Under the pieces are notes generated by a model, which saw only the letters and a program-made list of their open reading frames with translations, was not told the DNA's origin and did no database searches. A DNA stretch of 64,000 nucleotides, from the NCBI GenBank assembly GCA_902363125.1, contig CABIZD010000001.1, forward strand, positions 186,001 to 250,000, written 5' to 3'. Position numbers and translations under genes: made by a program. Below, in pieces: positions 34,855-42,634 of this stretch. Within the stretch, counting starts at the first letter, position 1, and every line of letters starts with the position of its first letter. Source of the stretch: Coriobacteriaceae bacterium. GTDB taxonomy: Bacteria > Actinomycetota > Coriobacteriia > Coriobacteriales > Coriobacteriaceae.

Positions 34855-35583
34855 TTACTCGGCCTTGGGCTCAGCGGCCATCTCGGCCTCGGAGACCTGC
34901 TCCTTGCCGGAGCCAGCGAGGCAGGCGTCAGCCATGAGCTCGCACATAAGGGTGACAGCGGAGATAGCGTCATCGTTGCAGGGGATGCCGTACTCGACCT
35001 CGTCGGGATCGGAGTTGGTGTCGATCAGGGCGACGACGGGGATGTTCAGGCGCTGGGCCTCCTTGATGGCGTTCTCCTCGCGCTTGGTGTCGATGACGAA
35101 GAGAGCCTGGGGCAGACCCTTCATGTCGCGGGCGCCACCGAGGTTGGTCTGGAGCTTGGTGAGCTCCTTACCGAGAACAGCCTGCTCCTTCTTGGGCAGA
35201 ACAGCCATGCGGCCGTCCTCGACCATGGCCTCGAGCTCCTCCATGCGGTTGATGCGGGAGCGGATGGTAACGAAGTTGGTCAGCATACCGCCGAGCCAAC
35301 GCTGGTTGATGTAAGGCATGTTGGCGCGCTCAGCAGCGTTCTTGACGGCCTCCTGAGCCTGCTTCTTGGTGCCGACGAACAGCACGTTGCCGCCCTTGGC
35401 GACGTTCTTGACGAAAGTATAGGCCTGGTCGGCGTCGAGGATGGTCTGCTTGAGGTCAAGGATGTAGATGCCGTTGCGCTCACCGAAGATGAACGGCTTC
35501 ATCTTGGGGTTCCAGCGACGGGTCTGGTGACCGAAGTGGCAGCCGGCCTCGAGCAGGGTGCGGATATTAATCTTGGTAGCCAT
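34855..35583 (-). CDS. rpsB: 30S ribosomal protein S2
   Basis: Small-subunit protein with the canonical start [20 protein letters not shown]. The S2 motif [20 protein letters not shown] is followed by [10 protein letters not shown]. The length is 242, with an acidic tail. The ATG follows AGGAGG. The promoter lies about 140 bases upstream and leaves a long leader, in line with autoregulated S2 transcripts. Confidence 0.97.
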   Translation of the reverse strand: MATKINIRTLLEAGCHFGHQTRRWNPKMKPFIFGERNGIYILDLKQTILDADQAYTFVKNVAKGGNVLFVGTKKQAQEAVKNAAERANMPYINQRWLGGMLTNFVTIRSRINRMEELEAMVEDGRMAVLPKKEQAVLGKELTKLQTNLGGARDMKGLPQALFVIDTKREENAIKEAQRLNIPVVALIDTNSDPDEVEYGIPCNDDAISAVTLMCELMADACLAGSGKEQVSEAEMAAEPKAE

Positions 35584-35724
35584 GTTAAACCTCCTGTGGT
35601 TTGCCTCCGCGCGGGGTCATCCTCCAAAACCAACCCGGACATGTGCTACCAAAGCCCGGGCACCACGGTATGAAGTAGCCGCGCGTGCGTGATAAAAACC
35701 TGTTGCCGTGAAGCAACCCGATGA

Positions 35725-35753
35725 ATGATAGCAGGAATGCTTCTTCCTGCCAA
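35725..35753 (-). promoter_or_regulatory. rpsB promoter
   Basis: The minus strand carries TTGGCA (-35, 35748-35753), a 17-base spacer ending in TGC, and TATCAT (-10, 35725-35730). The leader to the rpsB start is roughly 135 bases. Confidence 0.65.
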
Positions 35754-35766
35754 CCCGCAATCAAAA

Positions 35767-35784
35767 CCACACACCTGAGTGCGG
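35767..35784 (-). terminator. Weak terminator after xerC
   Basis: A six-bp stem CCGCAC/GTGTGG (one wobble) with a six-base loop is followed by TTTTG on the minus strand, 19 bases past the xerC stop. It is short, so the call is tentative. Confidence 0.35.
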
Positions 35785-35802
35785 CGCGGGACGTCCCAGC
35801 CA

Positions 35803-36723
35803 CTATTCGCCGCGGGGATGGGCTTGAGCCACGGCACGTTTGAGCCGATCGGGTGTGAGATGCGTGTAGATCTGCGTCGTGGACAGGCTCGCATGACCCA
35901 GCAGCTCTTGAACCGAGCGCAGGTCCGCGCCGCCCTCGAGCAAGTCGGTCGCAAAGGTATGGCGCATCGCATGCGGGGCGATGTCGGCCGGAATGCCGGC
36001 GAGCGTCGCCAGCATATGAAACCGCCGCCTGAGCATGGCGGCACTCATGCGATTACCGCGCGCCGATATAAGCAGCGGATGCGGCCCGGTAACGGGGTCA
36101 CGACGCTTTGCCTGAGCGAGCAACTCCGGCCTCCCCTCCTCAATATAGAGACGCGTCACCTCGAGCGCACGACGATACAGAGGGACGATACGTTCTTTGC
36201 TCCCCTTGCCCCACAGGCGCAGCGTGCGTTCAAACCACGCAATGGACTCCACATTGAGTGCTGCGAGCTCAGAGATACGGGCGCCCGAGGCATAGAGCAG
36301 CTCGAGCATCGCCGCATCGCGCAGTCCCGCGGGTGTTGAGGTATCAGGCGTCTTGAGCAGCGCCTCCACCTGTTGGGTCGTCAGCACACCGGGCAGATCG
36401 CGCGGGAGCTTGGGCGAGGAAATTGCCGAGACCACATCGCCCTCCACGACCCCCTCGGCAGCCAGCCATCGATAAAGCGATCGGATAGCCGACAGATGCG
36501 CTGCAAGCGTTCGGGGAGCCACCTGCTCACGCGAAAGCTCGGCAAGATAGCGACGAATGGTGCGCACGTCGGCAGCGAAAGCATCTATATCCTCGCGCTC
36601 GCACCAGGCAGCAAAGCGCTCCAGCCTCGAGCCATAGGCCGCCACCGTGTTGGGAGAAAGTCCCTCGACACGTGAGATATAGGCGATAAACGAGTCAACG
36701 GTGTCGTACAGGTCAAAGGCTAT
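35803..36723 (-). CDS. xerC: Tyrosine recombinase XerC/XerD family, apparent AUA start
   Basis: Site-specific recombinase expected to resolve chromosome dimers at dif. Catalytic residues are visible: Arg in SGARISELAAL, Lys in GKGSKERIVPLY, HAMRHTFATDLL (H-x-x-R), the GHASLSTT His and the Tyr in QIYTHLT. The SAM-like core-binding domain begins DTVDSFIAYISRVEGLSPNT, upstream of the first ATG/GTG/TTG in frame (GTG 36645, no ribosome-binding site). The only well-placed start is ATA 36723, nine bases after GGAGG and overlapping the trmFO stop as ATAG. That gives 306 residues, normal for XerC/D. A second Xer protein is not visible here, so C versus D is open. Confidence 0.85.
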   Translation of the reverse strand: MAFDLYDTVDSFIAYISRVEGLSPNTVAAYGSRLERFAAWCEREDIDAFAADVRTIRRYLAELSREQVAPRTLAAHLSAIRSLYRWLAAEGVVEGDVVSAISSPKLPRDLPGVLTTQQVEALLKTPDTSTPAGLRDAAMLELLYASGARISELAALNVESIAWFERTLRLWGKGSKERIVPLYRRALEVTRLYIEEGRPELLAQAKRRDPVTGPHPLLISARGNRMSAAMLRRRFHMLATLAGIPADIAPHAMRHTFATDLLEGGADLRSVQELLGHASLSTTQIYTHLTPDRLKRAVAQAHPRGE

Positions 36724-38057
36724 GACCGGTCGCCTCCAAACAGATCGGGGCGAGTGGCCAGATAGGCATCAAGGGCCTCGAGCGCACGGTCCGCATAGGC
36801 CTGGTAGCGGTCGCGCTTGCTGCGGCGCTTGCCATCCTCGAGTGGCGGCACCAGGCCAAAGTTGACATGCATAGGCTGATAGCCCACGGTGGCAGGATCG
36901 GTCGCATAGCCCACGAGCGCACCCAGGGCGCCCACACGTGGCAACTCGACGCCCGCGGCACCGATAGCCTCGGCATAGGTGTTGAGCGCCGCGAGCAGAC
37001 CTGTCGCCACGGCTTCCATGTACCCCTCGGTGCCGGTGATCTGACCGGCCAGGCGCACGCCGGTACCGGGCACGGCAAAGGTGCCATCAAGCACGTGCGG
37101 GGCGTCGACAAAGGTATTGCGGTGCATGACACCGTAGCGGAAGAACTCAGCGTTCTCCAGGCCCGGCACCATATGGAAGACGCGCTTCTGCTCGCCAAAG
37201 GTCAGGTTGGTCTGGAAGCCCACCAGGTTATAGGCGGTCTTCTCCTTGTTCTCGGCACGCAGCTGAATCGCCGCCCAGGGGCGACGTCCGGTTCGCGGGT
37301 CGGTGAGGCCGACGGGCTTCATGGCGCCAAAGCGGATAGCATCCTTGCCGGTACGGGCGACCTCCTCGGCGGGCTGACAGGCCTGGAAGAGGTCGCCGCC
37401 CTCAAAGTCCTTGAGCACCACGCGGTCGGCCGTGGTAAGCGCCTCGATAAAGGCCTCGTACTCCTCCTTGTTGAGTGGGGCGTTGAGATAGTCGCCGCTC
37501 CCCTGTTCCTCGTAGCGCGACTGCGAGAACAGCACGTCCATATCGAGCGTGGAGGCATCGACGATCGGCGCCGCGGCATCGAAGAACGCAAGGGCGTCGC
37601 CACCGACGAGCTTTATGACCTCTTCGCTCAGTGCCGGCGAGCACAGGGGGCCGGCGGCAATGACCACATGGCCTTCGGGAATCTGCGTGACCTCACCGCG
37701 AACGATCTCGATATTGGGACGAGCGGCAACTTCGGCCTCGACAAGCTCGGAAAACTTGACGCGATCGACCGCTAAGGCGCCACCGGCGGGAACAGCCGCG
37801 CGATGGGCGCAATCGAGCAGAACTGAACCCATGCGCTCAAGCTCGGCCTTCAGCAAACCAGCCGCGGAATCCGGACGGGTCGACTTAAACGAATTGGAGC
37901 AGACGAGCTCTGCCAGGTGATCGGTATGGTGGGCCGGGGAGCTCACCTGGGGGCGCATCTCGCACAGCTTTACGGCAAACCCGCGATCTGCCAGCTGGAT
38001 AGCGCACTCCGAACCCGCCAGACCGCCACCGATAACTGTCACCTGATCGAACTGCAT
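36720..38057 (-). CDS. trmFO: tRNA (m5U54) methyltransferase, folate/FAD dependent (TrmFO)
   Basis: Makes ribothymidine at position 54 of the T-loop using methylenetetrahydrofolate and FADH2. The N-terminal FAD motif VIGGGLAGSECAIQLA is present, followed by ELVCSNSFKS with a conserved cysteine. The C-terminal region has GTFAVPGTGVRLAGQITGTEGYMEA. I use ATG 38057, nine bases after AAAGG (445 residues); the frame also opens at TTG 38063. It is often next to topA, dprA and xerC in Gram-positives; topA is absent here. Confidence 0.96.
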   Translation of the reverse strand: MQFDQVTVIGGGLAGSECAIQLADRGFAVKLCEMRPQVSSPAHHTDHLAELVCSNSFKSTRPDSAAGLLKAELERMGSVLLDCAHRAAVPAGGALAVDRVKFSELVEAEVAARPNIEIVRGEVTQIPEGHVVIAAGPLCSPALSEEVIKLVGGDALAFFDAAAPIVDASTLDMDVLFSQSRYEEQGSGDYLNAPLNKEEYEAFIEALTTADRVVLKDFEGGDLFQACQPAEEVARTGKDAIRFGAMKPVGLTDPRTGRRPWAAIQLRAENKEKTAYNLVGFQTNLTFGEQKRVFHMVPGLENAEFFRYGVMHRNTFVDAPHVLDGTFAVPGTGVRLAGQITGTEGYMEAVATGLLAALNTYAEAIGAAGVELPRVGALGALVGYATDPATVGYQPMHVNFGLVPPLEDGKRRSKRDRYQAYADRALEALDAYLATRPDLFGGDRS

Positions 38058-38071
38058 CTGCAAACACCTTT

Positions 38072-39007
38072 CTAATTGACACGTTTTCCATTGTGACCGA
38101 AGGGTGTCTGGGCGTGAAGGGCAAACTTGGAGGGCGCATACCTTCCATCCATCATGCGCTCGATAAGGCCCTCGAGTTCAAGCGAACCCAAGAGTTTGAG
38201 TACGCCGACAGCATCGAGCGAGACGAGCGCCGCGATGTCGTCGACCTTGAGCGGAGAGGCGATGAGCGCATGCATCACGGTCTGCTGCGTTGAATCCAGG
38301 TCGGCAATGCCGGGAGCATCGGGGCGCGAGTAGCGCAGGGTTCCATAGATGCGTGAGATAGCCATCTCGATAGATTCCTCGTCGATGATGCAGCAGGCAC
38401 CGTTCGCAATGAGGTAATTCGTGCCACGCGACTCGGGCGATAGGATCGACCCCGGTACGGCAAGAAGTTCTCGCCCCAAATCCATAGCAGCCTCGGCTGT
38501 AGAAAACGTCCCGGAAGGCATACCCGCCTCGGATACAAAGAGGGCTTGCGACAGGGCCGCGATCACGCGATTGCGGCGCGGAAAGGCAAACTTGCGAGGA
38601 CCCATGCCCCACGGGGAGATCGACACGACCGCGCCACCCGTATCGAGCGTGCGCGTAATAAGCCCCGCGCTCGAGCGCGGATAGACCACGTCGGCGCCCG
38701 TCCCCAGCACCACGACGTGTTTGCCGCCAGCGTTGACCGCAGCCCAACCCGAGGCCTGGTCGCAACCGACCGCGCCGCCCGAAACTACCGTCACTCCCGC
38801 CTCGACCGCCACCTTTGCCGCAAGCTCTGCCACGGCAAGACCATACGGCGAGGCTTTGCGCGCGCCGATGATGGAGAGCGCGGGCGTCGAAAGCACCTCG
38901 GGGTTGCCGCGCACATAAAGCGTCTGGGGTACATCAGAAAGCTCCAAAACGGTCTCGGGATACAACGCATCACCTGGATGCAGCTCAAAGGTTCCCTCGG
39001 CCATCAT
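38072..39007 (-). CDS. dprA: DNA-processing protein DprA
   Basis: Binds incoming single-stranded DNA and loads RecA in natural transformation. The Rossmann-like core has IIGARKASPYG, VVSGGAVGCDQASGWAA, and PRRNRVIAALSQALFVSEAG. SRGTNYLIANGA precedes a C-terminal winged-helix region (about residues 235-290). The 311 residues look intact. The start ATG 39007 overlaps the comM stop (ATGA). Confidence 0.95.
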   Translation of the reverse strand: MMAEGTFELHPGDALYPETVLELSDVPQTLYVRGNPEVLSTPALSIIGARKASPYGLAVAELAAKVAVEAGVTVVSGGAVGCDQASGWAAVNAGGKHVVVLGTGADVVYPRSSAGLITRTLDTGGAVVSISPWGMGPRKFAFPRRNRVIAALSQALFVSEAGMPSGTFSTAEAAMDLGRELLAVPGSILSPESRGTNYLIANGACCIIDEESIEMAISRIYGTLRYSRPDAPGIADLDSTQQTVMHALIASPLKVDDIAALVSLDAVGVLKLLGSLELEGLIERMMDGRYAPSKFALHAQTPFGHNGKRVN

Positions 39008-40527
39008 TGGTCCCTCCTTCCCTGGTACATCGCCGCCTCGAGCACATGGTCCTGCGTCACCTGCTCGCTCTCGGCGACGTCAGCGATTGTACGCGCGATA
39101 CGCACCAGGCGCACGATGCCGCGGCCCGTGAGATGCGTGCGTTTGGACAGGCCGAGCACACACTTCTCCGCCGCATCATCGAGCTCAAAGGTCGAAACGA
39201 CGCCGTCAATGGACCGTGTCTCGTCATCCTCGGCCTCGGCATCCGCATCGTCCATACGGGACTCGCGCCAGGCGCGAAAGGCGCGACCGCGCACAACGTA
39301 GTCACGTAACTCGGCCGACGACATGCCCTCCGCTCCCTCGATAATCACCTGGGGGTCGGGACGGGTCACATCGATCATCATGTCGATACGGTCGGCCAAA
39401 GGGCCGCGCAGTTTAGACCGATAGCGCTCGACCATCGCCGCTGAGCAGCGACACGGTACCTCGCGATCGCCCAAAAAACCGCAGGGGCAGGGATTGCTCG
39501 CAGCCAGCAGCTGAAAGCGCGACGGGAAGGTAAAGGCCCCGTCGACGCGTACGATCCTCACATAGCCGCGCTCGATGGGCTGACGCAGCGTCTGCAGCAC
39601 ACCCGTGGGAAACTCGGCAAGCTCGTCCAAAAAGAGCACGCCGCCATGAGCAAGGCTGATCTCACCCGGATGCACCGGGCGTCCTCCGCCAATGAGGCCC
39701 GCCGTTGAAATGCTGTGATGGGGACTGCGGAAGGGCCGGTGTCCCGCCAACAAGCCATCAATGTTCTCACCCAAAACCGAATGGATGCACAGCGCCTCCT
39801 GCTGGTCCTCAACGGAAAGCTCGGGCAGAATGCCGGTCATACGGCGCGCGAGCATGGTCTTACCCGAACCGGGCGAGCCGATCATGAGCAAGCCGAGCTC
39901 GCCGGCGGCCGCAAGCGCCATGCCGCGTTTAGCGACTTCCTGCCCCAGCACATCGGCATAGTCGAGTTCGGGCTCAAAGGTCGCCTCAACACCCTCGGAA
40001 TCCAGATAATGACGCACGGCATCGCCCATGCCGCGAGCAAGCTGAGACAGATGGTCGATAAAGCCGCAATCAACGCCCGCAAGCGGCACATGCTGATCGG
40101 ACCTGCCGGCGATAAAGGACAGCCCCATATCACGCGCCAATAGCTGAAACGCCACCTCGCCCTTGACAGGAAGCACCGTACCGTCCAAGCCAAGCTCACC
40201 AGCGATAAGACAACGATCGAGGTTGTCGCGGGGAATCTGACCATCGGCCGCCAATACCGCGATTGCGATGGGCAGATCAAAGCCGCTACCGGTTTTGCGA
40301 ATATCGCCAGGCGCCAGATTGACCGTAATGCCCGAGCGCGGGATCTCGAACCCGGCGGAGCGCATCGCGCAGCGAATACGACCGCGTGACTCCATCACCT
40401 CCATACTCGGAATGCCGAGCATCTGGATGCCCGGAACGCCACCGGCAAGCGAGACCTCGACCGTGACGTGAATCGCTTCGACGCCGCGGATGCAGGCCGC
40501 GTGAACGGCAAACGTCTCGAACGCCAT
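39004..40527 (-). CDS. comM: Mg-chelatase-like AAA+ ATPase (ComM/YifB)
   Basis: A hexameric helicase-like ATPase that supports branch migration in transformation in some species. The N-terminal Lon-like region has GVEAIHVTVEVSLAGGVPG and NLAPGDIRKTGSGFDLPIA. Walker A is GSPGSGKTMLARR. The Mg-chelatase domain has HHSISTAGLIGGGRPVHPGEISLAH, LFLDELAEF and ASNPCPCG, and the zinc-like VPCRC. I use ATG 40527 (507 residues), which shares a base with the yraN stop; the longer frame upstream is the yraN overlap. Confidence 0.95.
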   Translation of the reverse strand: MAFETFAVHAACIRGVEAIHVTVEVSLAGGVPGIQMLGIPSMEVMESRGRIRCAMRSAGFEIPRSGITVNLAPGDIRKTGSGFDLPIAIAVLAADGQIPRDNLDRCLIAGELGLDGTVLPVKGEVAFQLLARDMGLSFIAGRSDQHVPLAGVDCGFIDHLSQLARGMGDAVRHYLDSEGVEATFEPELDYADVLGQEVAKRGMALAAAGELGLLMIGSPGSGKTMLARRMTGILPELSVEDQQEALCIHSVLGENIDGLLAGHRPFRSPHHSISTAGLIGGGRPVHPGEISLAHGGVLFLDELAEFPTGVLQTLRQPIERGYVRIVRVDGAFTFPSRFQLLAASNPCPCGFLGDREVPCRCSAAMVERYRSKLRGPLADRIDMMIDVTRPDPQVIIEGAEGMSSAELRDYVVRGRAFRAWRESRMDDADAEAEDDETRSIDGVVSTFELDDAAEKCVLGLSKRTHLTGRGIVRLVRIARTIADVAESEQVTQDHVLEAAMYQGRRDQ

Positions 40528-41012
40528 CACGACACCTGCCAATCGAACGCGTTGTACTGATGCTCGATCTCGGCGATATGCCCGCCACGAATGGTGACAC
40601 CCACGGCATCGAAGCGAATCGCCTTGAGCGGATAATGCTCCATGAGGTAGCAACTTGCGATGCGGCGGTAACGGCGTTGCTTTTGGGCGTCCACGGCCTC
40701 CTCGGGAAAGACCCGCGTGTCGCAATCCAGTGCAACGCGTCTGGTCTTGACCTCGGCCATCACCACGACATCGTCGAGCTCATCGAGCAGCACCAGATCG
40801 GCCTCGCCCTCAGTGCAACGATAACCCTGCTCCAGCAAGGTGTAGCCGCGCTCGTTAAAGTAATCGATGGTGATCAGCTCGCCCAGCATGCCCAGCTCGC
40901 GGGGACTGAGTCCCTTGATAAACTCGGGCGTCATCGCCCCGCAGTCGAGCTCGCCGTTTTCCCAACGCTCCTTGAGCTGCTGCGTCTTGCTCTTTTTGCT
41001 TGCGGCACTCAT
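40527..41012 (-). CDS. yraN: UPF0102 family nuclease-like protein YraN
   Basis: A small restriction-endonuclease-like fold. LGMLGELITIDYFNERGY matches the family GE..A..yL...GY start. GEADLVLLDELDDVVVMAEVKTR has the G-E-A-D-L...E-x-K nuclease pattern. The basic N-terminal extension (SAASKKSKTQQLKERWENG, about 40 residues) is unusual. The start ATG 41012 has AAAGGAGA upstream (161 residues). It is first in the yraN-comM-dprA-trmFO-xerC operon. Its exact function is unknown. Confidence 0.88.
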   Translation of the reverse strand: MSAASKKSKTQQLKERWENGELDCGAMTPEFIKGLSPRELGMLGELITIDYFNERGYTLLEQGYRCTEGEADLVLLDELDDVVVMAEVKTRRVALDCDTRVFPEEAVDAQKQRRYRRIASCYLMEHYPLKAIRFDAVGVTIRGGHIAEIEHQYNAFDWQVS

Positions 41013-41083
41013 GGGGTCTCCTTTCCCGCACACTGAATTGCCCCGATGATGAGGGCACCTTTCATGCGGGTAAGTACCAGAAG

Positions 41084-41104
41084 CAAACCAAAAGCTGACC
41101 AAAT
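41084..41104 (-). promoter_or_regulatory. Double TTTGGT element upstream of yraN-comM-dprA
   Basis: Two TTTGGT hexamers 11 bases apart on the minus strand, 72 bases upstream of the yraN start. The 21-base element matches 18 of 21 bases of the one at 12525-12545, 76 bases upstream of comEA. It probably binds a regulator of DNA-uptake genes. Confidence 0.45.
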
Positions 41105-41116
41105 GCCGTCAAAAAA

Positions 41117-41152
41117 CGGGCCGTACGCAGCAATGGTGTTGCATACGGCCCG
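41117..41152 (-). terminator. rnhB terminator
   Basis: Stem CGGGCCGTA/TACGGCCCG extended by GCA/TGC pairs, followed by TTTTTTG on the minus strand, 50 bases past the rnhB stop. Confidence 0.88.
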
Positions 41153-41201
41153 CTACCAGCAGGTTTATAAAACCCCAGAGGTCCCTGTCTCCACAATTGA
41201 C

Positions 41202-41990
41202 CTAGAAAAGGCGCTCAGTCTGCAGAAAGTTTCCGCAAAAGCTCACGCGGTGCAGTTGACAAAGTCCATGTTTGCGAATGGCCTCGATATGCTCGGGACT
41301 TGCATAGCCCTTCGACTCGGCCAGATGGTACTCGGGATACTCGGCGTCGTACTCGACCATCATCTCGTCACGCGTGACCTTGGCCATGATGGACGCCGCG
41401 GCGATGCAGGCGATTTTGGCATCACCCTTCACCACATCGCGCTCGTTAGGAACGGCGCCCAAGGGGTTGCCATCCATGAGGACGCAGTCGGGTTCAAGTC
41501 CCGTATCGGCCACGGCGCCCGCAACGGCAGTACGGATAGCACGGGCCATGCCCATCTCATCGATATCCGCAGGAGCGATATGGCAAAAACCGATCGCCGT
41601 CGCCACCTCGGCAATCTTCACTGAGAGCAACTCGCGGCGCGCGGGCGTGAGCTTTTTGGAATCATTGATGCCCCAGACGCGCGGCTCCATAGGAAGACAG
41701 ACGGCGCATACCGTCAAAGGGCCGGCCACCGATCCGCGACCCACCTCGTCGACACCAACGACCACCCCATCGCCGCCAAGCTCGTGCATAAGCTCGTACA
41801 TGTCATTGACGCGCTCGCGCTCGGCAAGCTCTTTGGCGTGGCGTTTGAGGGCGCGTTCACAAGCCTTGATCACCTGCTGGCGCGGGTCCTCGCGATAATG
41901 CTCCACGAGGGCGGGAATCTCCTCAAACGTAGCGCTCGCCAACTCACCGGCAACCTGCGATGCCGAAACCGAGCTCGTCATGTTGGCCAT
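41202..41990 (-). CDS. rnhB: Ribonuclease HII
   Basis: Removes RNA from DNA-RNA hybrids, including single ribonucleotides. Catalytic motifs are VVGVDEVGRGSVAGP (DEG type), INDSKKLTPARRE, LMDGN and KGDAKIACIAAASIMAKVTRD, and the end of the core is ESKGYASPEH. An N-terminal extension of about 75 residues (acidic and basic helices) precedes the core. The start ATG 41990 has AGGAGGG upstream (262 residues). It lies downstream of rplS behind a terminator. Confidence 0.95.
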   Translation of the reverse strand: MANMTSSVSASQVAGELASATFEEIPALVEHYREDPRQQVIKACERALKRHAKELAERERVNDMYELMHELGGDGVVVGVDEVGRGSVAGPLTVCAVCLPMEPRVWGINDSKKLTPARRELLSVKIAEVATAIGFCHIAPADIDEMGMARAIRTAVAGAVADTGLEPDCVLMDGNPLGAVPNERDVVKGDAKIACIAAASIMAKVTRDEMMVEYDAEYPEYHLAESKGYASPEHIEAIRKHGLCQLHRVSFCGNFLQTERLF

Positions 41991-42025
41991 ACCAGGCCCT
42001 CCTTGCATGCAAATCAGATAAAAAG

Positions 42026-42049
42026 AAGGGCCACCCGAAGGTGACCCTT
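42026..42049 (-). terminator. rplS terminator
   Basis: AAGGGTCACC, tetraloop TTCG and GGTGGCCCTT on the minus strand, followed by CTTTTTATC: a strong tetraloop terminator between rplS and rnhB. Confidence 0.88.
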
Positions 42050-42083
42050 GTGTCCAAACGAGTGGACAGACGCTGCGATCTTC

Positions 42084-42425
42084 TTAGCGCTTCTCGGGGA
42101 TGCGAGCAGCCTTGCCCACCTTGTCGCGGAGGTAGTACAGCTTGGCGCGACGGACGCGACCATGACGGACGACCTCGAGCTTGGCGATCTTGGGGCTGTG
42201 AAGCGGGAAGGTACGCTCAACACCGACACCGAAGGACATCTTGCGGACGGTGAAGGTCTCGCGGGCACCGGCGCCGGCCATGCGGATGACGTCGCCCTGG
42301 AAGACCTGAATGCGCTCGCGGTCGCCTTCCTTAATGCGGTAGTGAACCTTGACGTTGTCGGCGACGCGAACCTGAGGAATGTCCTCGCGGATCTGCTGAC
42401 GCTCGATTGCGCGGATGTAATCCAT
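42084..42425 (-). CDS. rplS: 50S ribosomal protein L19
   Basis: Protein at the 30S-50S interface. It begins [18 protein letters not shown] and has [40 protein letters not shown] and [15 protein letters not shown]. The length is 113. The start ATG 42425 has AAGGA upstream. It is separated from its usual partners rpsP-rimM-trmD by the glyQS-ppdK block. Confidence 0.97.
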   Translation of the reverse strand: MDYIRAIERQQIREDIPQVRVADNVKVHYRIKEGDRERIQVFQGDVIRMAGAGARETFTVRKMSFGVGVERTFPLHSPKIAKLEVVRHGRVRRAKLYYLRDKVGKAARIPEKR

Positions 42426-42494
42426 GTGCAATTCCTTACTCTTCTAGAGGTGCCGTACCACCTTGGCCGGCACGTAGTTGAACAAACGTATTCG

Positions 42495-42522
42495 AGTATA
42501 CACGCGCGGGTTTGCGCTGCAA
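42495..42522 (-). promoter_or_regulatory. rplS promoter and leader hairpin
   Basis: Minus-strand TTGCAG (42517-42522) and TATACT (42495-42500) with a 16-base spacer. The leader that follows has GTGCCG/CGGCAC arms around a GC-rich loop (about 42446-42470), a possible site for autoregulation. Confidence 0.55.
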
Positions 42523-42568
42523 GAACATTTTTTCACGCAGACAAAAAGACAAAACCCGCACATGATAA

Positions 42569-42596
42569 CCGCCCGTCTCACGAATGAGACGGGCGG
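42569..42596 (-). terminator. ppdK hairpin terminator
   Basis: A perfect 12-bp stem CCGCCCGTCTCA/TGAGACGGGCGG with a four-base loop, 38 bases past the ppdK stop. The following minus-strand tract is TTATCATG, with T-runs only further on. Confidence 0.65.
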
Positions 42597-42634
42597 CATG
42601 AAGGGGGCTACGCTAGGCGCTGATGCGCGGGGCA

